Source of the DNA: Neorhizobium galegae
GTDB taxonomy: Bacteria; Pseudomonadota; Alphaproteobacteria; Rhizobiales; Rhizobiaceae
Direction: 5' to 3'
DNA length: 64,000 nucleotides
Assembly: GCF_021391675.1 (NCBI RefSeq)
Contig: NZ_CP090095.1
Coordinates: 2,423,501 to 2,487,500, forward strand
Shown: positions 16,056 to 25,162 of the stretch, one piece after another
Numbering within the stretch: the stretch's first letter is position 1
How the letters are laid out: each line of letters begins with the position of its first letter
Made by a program: the position numbers and the translations under genes
The notes under the pieces: model-generated
What the model saw: only the letters and a program-made list of their open reading frames with translations
Told to the model about the DNA's origin: nothing
Databases searched by the model: none

Positions 16056-17966
16056 ATGACAGCATCGCACGACGCCCCGGCCGCTGTACCTGATACTCGC
16101 AAATTTCTGGCCCTCTTGATCGGCTCGGTCGGGGTCGTCTACGGCGATATCGGTACCAGTCCCCTCTACGCTTTTCGTGAGGCGTTGCGTCCGTTTTCGG
16201 CCGACGGGGTTCATCAGCAGGAAGTGGTCGGCCTTATCTCGTTGATGATCTGGACGCTGACGATCATCGTCACTTTCAAGTACGTGCTCTTCCTCCTGCG
16301 TGCTGACAACGACGGCGAAGGCGGAACCCTTTCTCTGCTGGCGCTGCTGATGAAGAAAACCGGGTCTTACATGCCGGTGCTATTCTTCGCGGGCCTGATC
16401 GGCGCAGCGCTCTTCATCGGCGACGCCATGATCACACCCGCCTTGTCGGTTATGTCGGCGCTGGAAGGCATGAAACTGGTCACGCCCGCCTTCTCTGGCT
16501 ATGTCCTGCCTCTATCGGCGGCGATCATGGTTGGACTTTTCGCGGTCCAATCGAAAGGGACTGAAGCCGTCGCCAAGTTCTTTGGCCCGATCACTGTCGT
16601 CTGGTTTCTGGCTATGGCCTGGGGCGGTCTGATCCACATCGGCGACGACTGGGCGATCCTTGAAGCCCTCAATCCGATCAATGCCTTCTGGTTCATCACC
16701 CACGCCGGGTTCGCCGGATTGATCGTTCTTGGCGCGGTATTCCTCACGGTAACCGGCGCTGAGGCGCTTTATGCGGACCTTGGTCATTTCGGTCGGAAGC
16801 CGATCAGTGTGGCCTGGTTCATCCTGGTGTTTCCGGCGCTGGCTCTCAATTACCTGGGTCAGGGAGCGCTCGTCCTGAGCGATCCGTCAGCTATCGAGAA
16901 TCCCTTCTACTTGCTCTATCCTGAATGGGCGCTGCTTCCGATGGTCATCCTGGCGACCATGGCGACGATCATCGCCAGCCAGGCCGTGATCACCGGGGCC
17001 TTTTCGCTTGCCAGGCAGGCCGTTCACCTTGGCTTCCTGCCGCGCTTGATGATCAAGTTCACATCAGAAACCAACACCGGGCAGATTTATGTTCCGGCCG
17101 TGAACATGATCCTTTTCATCGGCGTCATTGTCCTGATCTTCGCGTTCGGCGATTCCGAGTCGCTCGCGACGGCCTATGGCATCTCGGTGACGGGTGCCAT
17201 GGTCGTGACAACGCTCATGGCGTTTCAGTTCCTCCGAGCGGTTTGGGGCTACTCCGCAATCACGGCTGCCCTGTTGCTTGCCCCGCTCTTTGTCATCGAG
17301 TCGATCTTCCTCGCCGCTAACATGCTCAAGGTCCATGACGGCGGCTGGGTCCCGCTTGCGCTGGCGGGCGTCATCATTCTCGTGATGTGGACCTGGACCA
17401 AGGGTTCAAAATATCTGCGGGAAAAAATCGCCAAGAACGACATTCCGCTGGAAACGTTCATCAAGTCGCTAGAGGGCTCGGTCGAGCGGGAATCCAATAG
17501 CGCCCCGGTCGTTGTTCCAGGAACCGCAGTTTTCCTGACCAGCGTCCCAGACAAGACCCCGGGCGTCTTGCTCCATAATCTGAAACATAACCACGTCCTT
17601 CACGAACAGAATGTCATCCTGACCATTTGGACGCAGGACAAGCCATATGTCCCGGCGGACGACCGGGTAACGATGACGAAACTATCGAAGCATTTCGTCC
17701 GGTTGGACATCAATTTTGGGTTCATGGACGAACCCAACGTGACCAAGGCACTTACGCTCTGCAAGAAAAAGGGCTTCAAGTTCGAAATCATGCAGACCTC
17801 GTTCTATCTCGGCCGCCGCAACCTGATTGCGACCCCGAACACGGGTCTGCCGCGCTGGCAGGAAAATCTCTATATCGCGCTCGCCGATTTCGGCATCGAT
17901 CCTTCCGCCTATTTCAAGCTGCCTCCGAACAGAGTGGTGGAACTCGGAGAGCAAGTCGCGATTTAA
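16056..17966 (+). CDS. kup: Kup-family potassium uptake transporter
   Basis: A low-affinity K+/H+ symporter of the KUP/HAK family. It has 636 residues, with about 12 transmembrane helices in the first 430 or so and a cytoplasmic C-terminal domain of about 200 residues. The family signature [19 protein letters not shown] lies at the first helix. The ATG at 16056 has GGAG 6 bases upstream and begins the usual short polar N-terminus; the frame opens 37 codons earlier without support. A CorA-type gene follows 53 bases later on the same strand. Rhizobia often carry more than one kup; this copy lies inside the accessory block. Confidence 0.95.
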   Translation: MTASHDAPAAVPDTRKFLALLIGSVGVVYGDIGTSPLYAFREALRPFSADGVHQQEVVGLISLMIWTLTIIVTFKYVLFLLRADNDGEGGTLSLLALLMKKTGSYMPVLFFAGLIGAALFIGDAMITPALSVMSALEGMKLVTPAFSGYVLPLSAAIMVGLFAVQSKGTEAVAKFFGPITVVWFLAMAWGGLIHIGDDWAILEALNPINAFWFITHAGFAGLIVLGAVFLTVTGAEALYADLGHFGRKPISVAWFILVFPALALNYLGQGALVLSDPSAIENPFYLLYPEWALLPMVILATMATIIASQAVITGAFSLARQAVHLGFLPRLMIKFTSETNTGQIYVPAVNMILFIGVIVLIFAFGDSESLATAYGISVTGAMVVTTLMAFQFLRAVWGYSAITAALLLAPLFVIESIFLAANMLKVHDGGWVPLALAGVIILVMWTWTKGSKYLREKIAKNDIPLETFIKSLEGSVERESNSAPVVVPGTAVFLTSVPDKTPGVLLHNLKHNHVLHEQNVILTIWTQDKPYVPADDRVTMTKLSKHFVRLDINFGFMDEPNVTKALTLCKKKGFKFEIMQTSFYLGRRNLIATPNTGLPRWQENLYIALADFGIDPSAYFKLPPNRVVELGEQVAI

Positions 17967-18019
17967 ACACGGCTCGCTCCCTCTAGGCTGCTCTAACTCT
18001 GATCCGGTGAAGAAAACCA

Positions 18020-18985
18020 ATGACCGTCGTCGCATCGTATATCTACCGCAGTGGCAAACGCGCGGAGGAAGTTCCGCTTGTCCAGCATCCCATGGAGCCG
18101 AAGGATGGCGAATTTGTCTGGATCGGCCTGACAGAGCCGACAGTCGAGGAGATGGATTGCCTCAAAGCAATGTTCGGACTGCATCCGCTCGCGGTCGAGG
18201 ACGCTCTGAACGGCAAGCAGGTGCCCAAAGTCGAAATCTTCGGCGAGCAACTCTTTGTCATCGTTAAGACAGCTCACCTTGAAGGCGACAAGATCGCCTA
18301 CGGCGAAACCTGCATTTTCGTCGGAAAGCATCACCTGATTTCAGTGAGACACGGCTCGGCGAGGTCGCATAAACAGCTGCGCGAGCAACTGGAACACTCG
18401 CCCAAGCTCCTCGATCACGGACCCGATTACGTCCTGCACGGCATCATCGACTTCATTGTCGATGCCTACCTGCCAATGGTCGAGGAAATGGAAGACAAGG
18501 TGCTCGAACTTGAAAAGCACGTCCTCATATCGTTTTTGGAGCGGGAGCAGATCAGGCGCATTTTCCGGATGCGGCGGCAACTCATCAAGTTCCAGCGCGT
18601 GCTTGGCCCAATGTCTGAGGTTGTAGGAAAGCTGACGAACCTCGATCTTCCCTGCGTCGATGACAACGCCAAGCCATTTTTTCGCGATGTGCTCGATCAC
18701 GTCCGTCGCGTCGAGAACGTTGTCGGCGGTTTGAGAGAAGTGATGACGTCTGTGTTCGAAGCGTCGAACTTGCTGGAGCAACAGCGGCAGGGAGCAATCA
18801 CCAGGCAGCTGGCTGCGTGGGCTGCTATCCTGGCGGTGCCCACGGCCATCGCCGGAATCTACGGCATGAATTTCGAACATATGCCCGAATTGAAGTCCGA
18901 GTATGGATACTACGTCGTGCTTGCTGTGATCGCTGGCCTCTGCGGAGTGCTCTATTACCGTTTCAGAAAAACCGGCTGGCTGTAA
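18020..18985 (+). CDS. corA: CorA-family magnesium/cobalt transporter
   Basis: A 321-residue divalent-cation channel. The soluble N-terminal funnel is followed by a long stalk helix (LEKHVLISFLEREQIRRIFR) and two C-terminal transmembrane helices. The selectivity motif is YGMNFEHMPEL at the end of the first helix, which defines CorA. It ends in a short basic tail. It follows kup closely and may share its transcript, which would pair K+ and Mg2+ uptake. The 312 bases after it show no gene. Confidence 0.93.
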   Translation: MTVVASYIYRSGKRAEEVPLVQHPMEPKDGEFVWIGLTEPTVEEMDCLKAMFGLHPLAVEDALNGKQVPKVEIFGEQLFVIVKTAHLEGDKIAYGETCIFVGKHHLISVRHGSARSHKQLREQLEHSPKLLDHGPDYVLHGIIDFIVDAYLPMVEEMEDKVLELEKHVLISFLEREQIRRIFRMRRQLIKFQRVLGPMSEVVGKLTNLDLPCVDDNAKPFFRDVLDHVRRVENVVGGLREVMTSVFEASNLLEQQRQGAITRQLAAWAAILAVPTAIAGIYGMNFEHMPELKSEYGYYVVLAVIAGLCGVLYYRFRKTGWL

Positions 18986-19297
18986 AAAGCTGCAGCATCG
19001 AAATTTGATGCGAAATCCCATCGGTTGCGTTCATCATCTCGAACAATCTGAGCAGCGATCAATATTTCGGACGTCCAGTGTGGGAACAAAATGTAAGATG
19101 GCCCTTATATTCGCCGTTGAAGGGGGCCGGAATGATGCGCTCATCCCGGCCGCTAGCTGGCCTTCACAGCTAGCTGGCAGCCTCACTGCCACTTGCTGTT
19201 GCGACTATCCGCCGCCCTTCATGACAGCTTCGTCCCGGTAGTCCCATTTCGGCCCCAACGATATATGAGTACACATCTATCGACGTGGTGAGGTACA

Positions 19298-19729
19298 ATG
19301 GCAGTCCTAACAGATATTCTCGTTGCTCCCGCAACCGATGCGCCTGCTATCATCTCTGAATGGCCAAACTCAAAGAGGTGGCCTTCGCTTCAAACTACAG
19401 GGCTGGACTGGCTTGTTCTCGCGGACCTCGCGGAAGCGTTGGGCCAAGCAGCGCTCGCGCGATCCATCGAAAACCTTGAGGCATCCTCATCTGCCGACGA
19501 AACAGAGGGGCCTTGGGTGTATGTCCTTCCAACGGAGCTTCGCGATCACATTGCCAGTATTGCATCTAGTGACCTCAGCACCGTCGCTGAAGCGTGGTCC
19601 GACAAGGAAGAGGCAAAGGCAAGGGGACTTACGGCCCAGGATGCGCAACGCCTCTTGCTGGAAATCCAGCCACTCGCGGTATCGGCACGCGATGGAAAAA
19701 AGCCGATGCTCCTTTGGGTTTCTATGTGA
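19298..19729 (+). CDS. Hypothetical acidic protein
   Basis: A 143-residue protein with a typical start (GAGG a few bases before the ATG). No signal peptide or membrane segment. It contains TTGLDWLVLADLAEALGQ and a helical C-terminal half (LSTVAEAWSDKEEAKARG). The family is not recognised. Size, acidity and lone position resemble small immunity-type or stress proteins, but that is only an impression. It is the first of a run of unrecognised genes in the accessory block. Confidence 0.6.
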   Translation: MAVLTDILVAPATDAPAIISEWPNSKRWPSLQTTGLDWLVLADLAEALGQAALARSIENLEASSSADETEGPWVYVLPTELRDHIASIASSDLSTVAEAWSDKEEAKARGLTAQDAQRLLLEIQPLAVSARDGKKPMLLWVSM

Positions 19730-19897
19730 AAGGTTTCACCTCAATATGGCGCGGCCGAGGCGGCACCCGAGCGCAAAGTGCGCCGACACTTGAGTAGTGA
19801 AGGCGGTGACCCCGCTACCGGCCGAAGCCGGTTTTCACCGTCGCGGCGAGATTGACAGCAAGGGAGCGGGGCCTATCTCAGAACGAGGAGGTGAGCC

Positions 19898-20065
19898 ATG
19901 TATGCACTTATCTTGCGGCATCTACTTGGATTGGCCGTTGTGTCCAGTCCTTTTTGGGGCGCTGGACTTCTATGCGCCTGGATCATCAAGGATCGCAAAA
20001 GCCATAAAGGCCGCCGCACCAGTGGCAGTGCCACGGCACTGTATGTCATGACGAACAGGCGGTGA
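19898..20065 (+). CDS. 55-residue single-span membrane miniprotein
   Basis: A short frame with an excellent ribosome-binding site, AGGAGGTGA, 3 bases before the ATG. The protein starts MYALILRHLLGLAVV, has a hydrophobic stretch at about residues 2-30, and then a basic tail (KDRKSHKGRR) ending in NRR. The layout fits a small inner-membrane protein with a cytoplasmic tail. No family is recognised. It lies between the hypothetical gene ending at 19729 and the convergent tetR-type gene. Confidence 0.5.
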   Translation: MYALILRHLLGLAVVSSPFWGAGLLCAWIIKDRKSHKGRRTSGSATALYVMTNRR

Positions 20066-20175
20066 GCCTCCGCCAGGAAGTGGGCTTTGGAGCTGTGACG
20101 CCTTCGGCCCCGAAGCGTACCGATTGAACCGGTGGCTACAGCGCTGGGTCTGATCGCTGCCGGAACGGCAAAACG

Positions 20176-20787
20176 CTACTTCGATGAAAAAGCCGCAATG
20201 GTCGCCTCGCACGACTCCCTGAACCGTCTGCTCGACCCTTCAGGCCCACTTGTCTGGACGCTGACGCGAGCGCCTTCAAGCAGAAGGGATAACGTGTCCG
20301 CCAGCAGTTGGGGGTTCGACGAACCTGCAGCCTCGCACACCGCCGCGAGTCGGTTGCGCTGGGAATTCTTGAATTCCTGAACAACCGCGTGGGCTGGGTG
20401 ATCGCTGTCACGAAGCTCGACGGCAGCGTTCGCCAGATCGCAACCGCCGGGTTCCTGTTCCAGACGGTCCACCTGGAACTCGACCCATCGCTTCAACTGC
20501 GCGGCAGCGTCTCCTGAGAAATCTCTCTCCAGCTCGTCCCAGATGGCCCCCGCCCGTTGCGTCACCTGGCGCAGAGTTGCGCAAAGAAGCTCGTCCTTTG
20601 ATCCGAATTTTCGGTAGAGCGTCATCTTGTTCGTCTGCGCCGCCTCGGCAATCGCGTCGACGCCAATCCCGCGAATCCCGAACTTTCGAAAAAGGTCCGC
20701 CGCTGAGGACACGATGCGCTCACGGGGAGGAATGGCCGTCCGTGAAGAAACTTCGGCAGCTTTATCTGGAAATTCCGAACTTGACAT
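20176..20787 (-). CDS. TetR-family transcriptional regulator
   Basis: A 203-residue repressor. The N-terminal DNA-binding domain reads ERIVSSAADLFRKFGIRGIG, then VDAIAEAAQTNKMTLYRKF (about residues 24-66). The remaining helices form the ligand-binding and dimerisation part, which does not reveal the ligand. The gene is divergent from a small gene at 20873, and the 85-base gap contains GGTAAC/TTACCGGTAA repeats that could be its operator. No transporter or enzyme gene lies next to it, so the target is unclear. Confidence 0.88.
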   Translation of the reverse strand: MSSSEFPDKAAEVSSRTAIPPRERIVSSAADLFRKFGIRGIGVDAIAEAAQTNKMTLYRKFGSKDELLCATLRQVTQRAGAIWDELERDFSGDAAAQLKRWVEFQVDRLEQEPGGCDLANAAVELRDSDHPAHAVVQEFKNSQRNRLAAVCEAAGSSNPQLLADTLSLLLEGARVSVQTSGPEGSSRRFRESCEATIAAFSSK

Positions 20788-20799
20788 GGGTGTGACCGG

Positions 20800-20832
20800 T
20801 CGGTAACGTTAATCTGTTGCTTACCGGTAACA
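20800..20832. promoter_or_regulatory. Candidate TetR operator
   Basis: Between the divergent tetR-type gene and the gene at 20873, ACCGGTCGGTAACG is followed about 10 bases later by TTACCGGTAAC. TTACCGGTAA (20821-20830) is a perfect 10-bp palindrome and GGTAAC occurs twice. Confidence 0.4.
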
Positions 20833-20872
20833 CCCCTCAGTAACTCAGTCAAGGATCGCGAGAGGATTGGAA

Positions 20873-21091
20873 ATGGCACGACATGACGATCTGACGCTCA
20901 ACGAAATCCTCTCTGACCCGATGATCCTACTGTTGGCTCACGCGGACGGGTGGTCGAAGGCTGAGTTTCGAGACGAGATGATCTGGGCATCACAAGAGCT
21001 GAAGCGTGGGCCAAGCGACCTCTATGCCACGGTAGCCCGAGCTTCGCCGCGAAACGGCCCTCTCCTTGAGGCAGCGTGCTGCGCCATTTAG
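20873..21091 (+). CDS. Small hypothetical protein divergent from tetR
   Basis: A 72-residue, mostly helical protein (LTLNEILSDPMILLLAHADG, EFRDEMIWASQELKRG). AGAGG lies 7 bases before the ATG. No signal peptide; family not recognised. Being divergent from the TetR-type regulator across a short palindromic region suggests it may be controlled by it. Confidence 0.5.
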   Translation: MARHDDLTLNEILSDPMILLLAHADGWSKAEFRDEMIWASQELKRGPSDLYATVARASPRNGPLLEAACCAI

Positions 21092-21267
21092 CTCCTTTTT
21101 AGCGCAGCCCTGAACTCATGTCCGGATTTGCCAACCTTCAGATGGAGGTTGTGCCTGGAATTCCGATGGTGGCAATGATCGGAGTGTCATGTCACGTGAA
21201 TTCCCAGGGAAGGATATGATCAAGCCTGTCGGCCTATAGCTGACGCAATGGCCGGTTAGGGCGATTG

Positions 21268-22041
21268 ATGCTAAAGGGGAAAAGCCGCCCATCCACCCGC
21301 CTGAGTTCGATGCACCTCACCCCGACGCTACGACGACTTCTTGATCAAGGCTATGAAGCCTTCGCTCACTATCGCAGGCCAACGGCCCTTGAAACCTCGC
21401 CGCTACGCAATCCGGAGAAGCTACTGAAGCGCCTGACGTCCAAGCCATTGAGGCTTCTGGAAGTTGAGGACGTACAGGAATACGCTGCGGCTGCACTGAC
21501 GACGGTAGGGTCTGTTGACGATTATAAGCATTTCCTTCCACGCCTGCTGGACCTTTCAGTGGATTCTGCTGTCGTTGAGCCTGAAGTCATCGCTCTGAAG
21601 CTGAAGGCGGCAGACTGGCTGGGCTGGCCGCAGAACCAGAAGCATGTCGTCGAACAAATCTTTGCAGAAGCGTGTGGACATGCGTTCAGGCAACACCCGG
21701 ACAAACATTTTGCGAATAAGTGGCTTGTCAGCCTCGCGATACTGAACGTTGACCTCAATAAAATCCTCATCGAGATTGAAACGTCAAACAACGACTTCTG
21801 CGCCCTACAACTTGCACACCTGATACTTTCCGAACTCCCCTTCGCGAGCGACCCTTTCGAGCGAGGCTATTGGATGGAGGTATCCGACAATACTCTCCAG
21901 GAAACGAGGACCTGGCTGCTCAGTCAGGAGATACGCAGGTTACTCCTAAGCGTGCGATGGCGGATAGGATCAAAGGACGTTAGCCTCCTCGATAGGGCCT
22001 TGGCGAAACAAGAACAACTCGTCCGCCACCGTCACCAATGA
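21268..22041 (+). CDS. Hypothetical helical protein
   Basis: A 257-residue protein of unrecognised family. It is rich in Leu and Glu and mainly helical (PEKLLKRLTSKPLRLLEVED, KVALDRALAKQ-like tail), without export signal or membrane segment. A repeat-like series of helices (DDYKHFLPRLLDLSVD; FANKWLVSLAILNVDLNKIL) suggests an alpha-solenoid. The ATG at 21268 has AGGG 8 bases upstream; an ATG at 21310 is an alternative. GC is below that of core genes. A neighbour of other unrecognised genes in the accessory block. Confidence 0.55.
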   Translation: MLKGKSRPSTRLSSMHLTPTLRRLLDQGYEAFAHYRRPTALETSPLRNPEKLLKRLTSKPLRLLEVEDVQEYAAAALTTVGSVDDYKHFLPRLLDLSVDSAVVEPEVIALKLKAADWLGWPQNQKHVVEQIFAEACGHAFRQHPDKHFANKWLVSLAILNVDLNKILIEIETSNNDFCALQLAHLILSELPFASDPFERGYWMEVSDNTLQETRTWLLSQEIRRLLLSVRWRIGSKDVSLLDRALAKQEQLVRHRHQ

Positions 22042-22141
22042 TGGTAGCGGGGATAACTGCTGTTTGCGCTACTTCCCAGCCAGCTCGGACTAAAGCTATC
22101 GTTCATACTATGCGGCAGAATATATCGGTGTGGGCAAAGAC

Positions 22142-22648
22142 ATGGATAGAGAAAAAAACGAAATCTGCGACACAATCGGCATCAGCTTTACGCAAGACCG
22201 GCACGGCTGGAGTGACCTTCTCGTCATCCAAGGCGGAACATCCTTCAGTCTCCAGATCAGCGACGTGTTCAGCGACGGCCCGCTGGGACTTCTCAGGCTT
22301 TGTGACGCCATCCTGACCAATCGACCAGAAAGCGTCGATTTCCTTGATGAGCCTGGTGGGCATCGCTTGACCATCTATCCCGACCCAGGGCAGCAGCATG
22401 TCATGACTCTAGAAATCAGAGCGCTTGCAACCTCGGACAAAACAGAGGCGACGCCGGTGTTCTCGACGCGTTCGAAACGCAAACAGTTGCTGACATTGCT
22501 GATGGCGGAACTCTGGAAACTACATCACTTTCACGCGGAACCGTCCTTCCAACGCGGCAGGTCAGGTTTTGCTCATGCTGACACTCTATTAGAGTTGAAT
22601 CGCATGTGGGATGCTGATCAACGCATGGGGCCGTCAATCCTGAAGTAG
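22142..22648 (+). CDS. Hypothetical protein
   Basis: A 168-residue soluble protein of unrecognised family. It begins MDREKNEICDTIGISFTQDR and contains GGTSFSLQISDVFSDGPLG and SVDFLDEPGGHRLTIYPDPG, which look like a beta-rich domain, then a helical part after about residue 105. The start could also be GTG at 22130. It lies 100 bases after the helical gene on the same strand. Confidence 0.55.
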   Translation: MDREKNEICDTIGISFTQDRHGWSDLLVIQGGTSFSLQISDVFSDGPLGLLRLCDAILTNRPESVDFLDEPGGHRLTIYPDPGQQHVMTLEIRALATSDKTEATPVFSTRSKRKQLLTLLMAELWKLHHFHAEPSFQRGRSGFAHADTLLELNRMWDADQRMGPSILK

Positions 22649-22743
22649 TTCAATTACCCTTCAACCTTCTCGCTTCTCGACGGCGATGGGGCGCGAAGCG
22701 GCCTTAGCTTCTCCGATATCTGGACGCTCACAGGCCGCTACCG

Positions 22744-23169
22744 CTAAGCTAGCGAGACGACCTCACGTTCTATCGACCAATCGGTGGCAATGAATTCCAG
22801 CGTTTCATCCCGAAAGTAGAATAGGAAATGGCGGGCTCCCTCAGGGTCAACGTTCATGACCTCCCAGTCGACACAGCCTCCTAGCTTTTCTTCCCCAACG
22901 ATCTCATAGAATTCTCCCCATTTTGGTGCTTGTTTGGAGTATCGACCTTTGCCAGAGAACCATGCATGATCGTTTGTCGCATCCCAATTCCATCGGCTAC
23001 AGTTCGTGAAGCGAATTGTTGCTGCCTCTCTGGAAGAGGATTTCGGTCGCTCGGGATTCAGCAAGAACCATAGTTCGGCAGTGCTGCCGCTGAACTTGAC
23101 GTCCACTGAAGGGGCATTTGGCGCTGCCTCCCAATCTTCATTGAGTTGAATGAAAGTGAGTTTATTCAT
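22744..23169 (-). CDS. Hypothetical beta-rich protein
   Basis: A 141-residue acidic protein of unrecognised family with many aromatic residues (NCSRWNWDATNDHAWFSG, PKWGEFYEIVG, RHFLFYFRDETLEFIATDW). No signal peptide. The composition and length resemble small single-domain immunity-type proteins, but the family is not known to me. It is on the opposite strand to its neighbours and its start lies 165 bases before the next plus-strand gene. Confidence 0.55.
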   Translation of the reverse strand: MNKLTFIQLNEDWEAAPNAPSVDVKFSGSTAELWFLLNPERPKSSSREAATIRFTNCSRWNWDATNDHAWFSGKGRYSKQAPKWGEFYEIVGEEKLGGCVDWEVMNVDPEGARHFLFYFRDETLEFIATDWSIEREVVSLA

Positions 23170-23334
23170 TGCGGTCCTGATTTAGCATGCCTTTCGATAG
23201 TACCAGGGTATAGGAGCAGGGAAAACCTGCCACAGCTCATATCGGCCGTGATGCAGTTGCGCTGGCTGCCTCGACCGAAGGATTGCGGCTACCGGCCTAA
23301 AGCCGCCATGCGTGAACGGATGGAAGTGAAGACA

Positions 23335-23685
23335 ATGGATACGTTGAGCCCAGTTGAAAAACAGCGGCTGTTGGAAATCCTCGCTACGGCACGAGCAGAG
23401 GATTGGGAAAGATTTGTGTTCCTCACAGACCAGCCGTTTTCTAATACTGCGTCTATGAAAGAACAGTTCGAGGATACGTCGCGTTTGATGAAGGGCATTA
23501 GTGGGCAGATGCGACCAGACGTGGTCGTGAAAGTCCACGAAGACGGAAGCCGATTGATCTTTGCTAAGATCGCTTTAGATGACCCCGCCGATAATCCCAT
23601 TCTCCTAACGCTCCACAGCACTTCTGAACGCGCAGATGCCTTCATCAGTATTTGGACTTTCTATCAGGAAATGACCTTCGGCTAG
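23335..23685 (+). CDS. Hypothetical protein
   Basis: A 116-residue soluble protein of unrecognised family, beginning MDTLSPVEKQRLLEILATAR. It is helical at first, then has a mixed domain (DVVVKVHEDGSRLIFAKIAL) ending in an aromatic helix (AFISIWTFYQEMTFG). The ATG at 23335 is preceded by GGAAGTGAAG; in-frame ATGs at 23308 and 23320 are possible. It belongs to the run of small unrecognised genes. Confidence 0.5.
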   Translation: MDTLSPVEKQRLLEILATARAEDWERFVFLTDQPFSNTASMKEQFEDTSRLMKGISGQMRPDVVVKVHEDGSRLIFAKIALDDPADNPILLTLHSTSERADAFISIWTFYQEMTFG

Positions 23686-23798
23686 TGACCCAGGAGGAAC
23701 GGAGTCGTCGATGGGTAGACCTCACCAGCCTTGCACGCCGGTGGCGCAACGCGGGCAGTTAGGCGTACCACTTGAAACAGCCATCAATTGGATCCAGC

Positions 23799-24224
23799 AT
23801 GACCGAGCCCGTGATCGTCTATCACCCGTTTGCCTTCGATTTAAGGATCGGAGCGACTTCAGCGGACATTCATCGTCTTGAGATGAAGTTTGAAGAGGTC
23901 GGCGCTAACAAGCTGGCGGCATACGTTTCCGTTGCGGGACGGCCCGGATTTGTCAGAATTGCCTTTCCTCATGTCGATATTTTTCGCGTCATAGATGAGA
24001 TGCATCTCACGCTCGAAGAAAACGCCAAACTAACGGTCGGCCACGTCTCCAACCACTTCGCGTACCGGATCGAAGGCAGCCCTTTTTGGGCACCTCAGCG
24101 AGAGGTTTTCGAAGCTGTGTTGCCCGGATCAGCACATTATCGCTTTGTCACCGGGGGCAGTTGCCTCGATGCCATATCTCGCGACCAACCTGAGATTTCC
24201 TGGGTGCTTGCCGTCCAAGACTAG
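23799..24224 (+). CDS. Hypothetical protein
   Basis: A 141-residue soluble protein of unrecognised family. It has a beta-rich pattern (AAYVSVAGRPGFVRIAFPHV; KLTVGHVSNHFAYRIEGSPF) and ends ISWVLAVQD. The ATG at 23799 has GGAT 6 bases upstream; an in-frame TTG lies nine codons earlier. It is the last gene before the IS21-family element. Confidence 0.5.
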   Translation: MTEPVIVYHPFAFDLRIGATSADIHRLEMKFEEVGANKLAAYVSVAGRPGFVRIAFPHVDIFRVIDEMHLTLEENAKLTVGHVSNHFAYRIEGSPFWAPQREVFEAVLPGSAHYRFVTGGSCLDAISRDQPEISWVLAVQD

Positions 24225-24427
24225 TGGCAAGCATGTCCGGTGTCGACCGGGAGCGGACTTCCTGTTCCACCCCAAAGACGCTACTTCAATTGTCAATCGG
24301 CTCGGAATGTTGACCCCTTATCGGCGTCCAATCTTCACCCCCCTGTAGCCGATCAGCGCTTGGCCTGCCCGGCGCTGGCCGGGGTTGCAGAGGGTAGGCC
24401 AAGTGCGGGTGACGGGTATCTTCGGCT

Positions 24428-25162
24428 TTAGCTTTGAGAGCGGTTCTTGAAGCGCCAGGATTCGTTTCCGGTCTCGACGATCTCGCAATGATGGGTCAGG
24501 CGGTCGAGGAGCGCCGTCGTCATCTTGGCATCGCCGAACACTGACGGCCATTCACCGAAGGCGAGGTTCGTCGTGACGATGATCGAGGTGCGCTCGTATA
24601 GCCTGCTGATCAGGTGGAACAGGAGCTGACCTCCGGCCTGGGCGAAGGGCAGATAGCCGAGTTCATCGAGGATGATGAAGTCGAGGCGATTGAGATAGTC
24701 CGCTGTTCGTCCCTGCTTTCCGCTGCGTGTTTCTGTTTCCAGGCGGTTGACCAGATCGACGACATTGAAGAAACGGCCGCGCGTTCCGTTGCGGATCAAG
24801 GCACGGGCAATCGCGATGGCCAGGTGGCTCTTTCCTGTTCCCGTGCCGCCGACGAGAACGATGTTACGTTGGTCGGCGACGAAGGTGCCTGCGGCCAGCT
24901 CCCGCACCAACGGTTCATTCACAGGGGTATCGGCGAAGTCGAAGTCGTCGATATCCTTGGCAAGTGGCAGCTTGGCTATGCTGAGCTGGTAGCGAATGGA
25001 GCGTGCTTGCTTCTCGGCGATCTCCGACTGCAGCAGGTCACCGACAATGCGCGGCGGCTCATGTTGCCGTTTGATGCCATTGCCCATGACCTCATCATAA
25101 GCGCTGCGCATTCCGTAGAGCTTCAACGTGCTCATCAGTTCGAGAACCTGTGTGCGTTCCAT
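24428..25162 (-). CDS. istB: IstB, ATP-binding helper of IS21-family transposition
   Basis: A 244-residue AAA+ ATPase that assists the IstA transposase. Walker A is [15 protein letters not shown] and Walker B is [14 protein letters not shown], followed by the sensor region [18 protein letters not shown]. The start codon shares one base with the istA stop (TGATG), the usual coupling in this family. Full length. Confidence 0.95.
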   Translation of the reverse strand: MERTQVLELMSTLKLYGMRSAYDEVMGNGIKRQHEPPRIVGDLLQSEIAEKQARSIRYQLSIAKLPLAKDIDDFDFADTPVNEPLVRELAAGTFVADQRNIVLVGGTGTGKSHLAIAIARALIRNGTRGRFFNVVDLVNRLETETRSGKQGRTADYLNRLDFIILDELGYLPFAQAGGQLLFHLISRLYERTSIIVTTNLAFGEWPSVFGDAKMTTALLDRLTHHCEIVETGNESWRFKNRSQS

